This document shows positions 62,941 through 64,000 of a stretch of 64,000 nt of DNA, piece after piece. The notes beneath the pieces are model-generated. The model saw only the letters and a program-made list of their open reading frames with translations. It searched no databases and was not told where the DNA came from. Every line of letters starts with the position of its first letter. The stretch's first letter is position 1. The position numbers and the translations under genes were made by a program. The stretch is from Strigamia acuminata (taxonomy: Eukaryota; Arthropoda; Chilopoda; Geophilomorpha; Linotaeniidae): contig OX442317.1 in NCBI GenBank assembly GCA_949358305.1, positions 11,660,186 to 11,724,185 of the forward strand, read 5' to 3'.

Positions 62941-64000
62941 TCAGCGAGCACAAGCGCTTGATTTCAAAATAGCGTATTGTTATCATCGTTTACACCTAGT
63001 TTTTCTTAAGTTAATCAATTGGTTTCCAAGATAAATTACAGGGTTAAACATGAATAGAGAATTCTATGAAATATAGAGGGGTCTTTGTGCCCTTTTAAAA
63101 AAAAATATTATTTTTTATCGCCAGTGCATTTGTTAAACACGAACTTGAAAACTCGACTTTCATTTTGCACTTGAGATCAGATGATATCCCGAACGTGTTT
63201 GCAATTTTACAACAAAAATATTAGCATTTTCACTAATACTTTGATTTTAGGTAATTTCGGAAGCCATCAGGTCTGGAGACGCTCACTACACCATGAAATA
63301 TGCTGATTTTTTCCTCGAAGTAAAGTTTTTTGAATTTTATTGCAAATGTTTTAAAAAAAAATAATAATTTTTTAAAATATTTTTAGGAAAGGCAGTGGCT
63401 ACGTTTACATTCGACATGAACGTATTATTTCATGATGCGCAATGATTGGCTAAGACCCATTGATGTCGATTCATTTCCTCAACGGAAGTTTTCTCCTGTA
63501 TTTTGTTCTTGGCGAGACGATAATTGGGAATTTGATAAACACAGGAAAATACTTCTCGAATTGAAAGGTAAGAAAAACGAAAAAAAATGTAAATTAAAAG
63601 CAAAAAAAATGTTTTTTGTTGTATAGAGGCAATTCATATTTTCCAATAAACGTGGAAAAATTCCTTGCAAACAAGCGAATTCATAACGTTTTGAGAAGAG
63701 AAATTTGTTTGAAGCGAGCACAAAAAATTCGATAAATGAATCAAAACATTTATTTTTACATAACAAAATATCCAAAGAAATCCTATTGATCGGATAACGA
63801 ACAAACACTAACAAATGCAATAAAGTAATTTTAATTTTAATTATTATAGTGTAAGCTGCGTAGCCCGAATCCCACAAACTTGTCCAGTCTAGGGAATGTC
63901 CGTTCTATATGGATACATACTCTCTGGTTCGGCTAAACGCTGCATGTCCAGACTGGAGAGTTAAAGAAACAAATTCCAGCTACATTCAAACAATTCAAAA
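62941..64000. other. Right end, no confident gene
   Basis: A possible exon lies at about 63250-63318, after GATTTTAG and before a GTAAAG donor, encoding about 22 residues with an S-E-A-I-R-S-G-D motif; without a continuing frame I do not call it. The rest is AT-rich. Confidence 0.3.

Overview
The window looks like an insect chromosome segment carrying an endogenised large dsDNA virus of the nudivirus/baculovirus lineage (class Naldaviricetes), heavily invaded by transposons. Insect host evidence: a three-exon gene with clean GT/AG introns (13303-14863), short TTAGG-type arrays (the insect telomere motif) at about 15975 and 21290-21500, Copia and Gypsy-like elements, Tc1-type and other TIR elements, and a tRNA-like SINE head. 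Viral evidence: AT-rich, intronless, densely packed genes that include P74/PIF-0, PIF-5 (ODV-E56), a chitin-binding-like envelope protein, a VLF-1/integrase-like tyrosine recombinase, ribonucleotide reductase small subunit, thymidylate kinase, ubiquitin, a Nudix hydrolase and an XRN-type nuclease. I cannot name the host species; a hemipteran would be a reasonable guess only.

Layout. 1-18.4 kb: mixed territory with unknown AT-rich ORFs, a RING-like protein, a tandem pair of secreted or membrane paralogues (7478-10278), a broken Copia element, several TIR elements, the host three-exon gene and an intronless ankyrin-repeat gene. 18.4-22.2 kb: a small unknown ORF, then gene-free DNA with a foldback structure whose centre is telomere-like. 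22.2-23.6 kb: ubiquitin, an unknown gene and the 5' piece of a viral-type gene. 23628-39028: a 15.4-kb nested retrotransposon. The outer LTR element (823-bp LTRs, one difference, target duplication GTAT) cuts the viral-type gene in frame. A Copia element (532-bp LTRs that read as identical, target duplication CTTTC) sits inside the outer element's single long ORF. 39.0-47.1 kb: viral block 1 (3' piece of the split gene, PIF-5, recombinase, chitin-binding-like protein, kinase-like protein, an unknown 455-residue protein, RNR small subunit). 47.1-50.9 kb: host-like exons and a third member of the secreted family. 50.9-60.1 kb: viral block 2 (XRN-like nuclease, two small membrane proteins, Nudix, two unknowns, thymidylate kinase, P74). 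Its end is a perfect-looking 3 x 1149-bp tandem array. 60.1-64 kb: host noncoding DNA with a duplication and a small palindromic MITE.

Functionally the viral set covers gut-cell entry factors (P74, PIF-5 and possibly the chitin-binding-like protein), DNA precursor supply (RNR, TMK), recombination, ubiquitin, and a Nudix plus XRN pair that could act on RNA. Most viral ORFs are intact despite the surrounding transposons, so the integration is either recent or partly under selection. No DNA polymerase, helicase, RNA polymerase subunit or capsid gene was recognised, so this is part of a larger or scattered viral complement.
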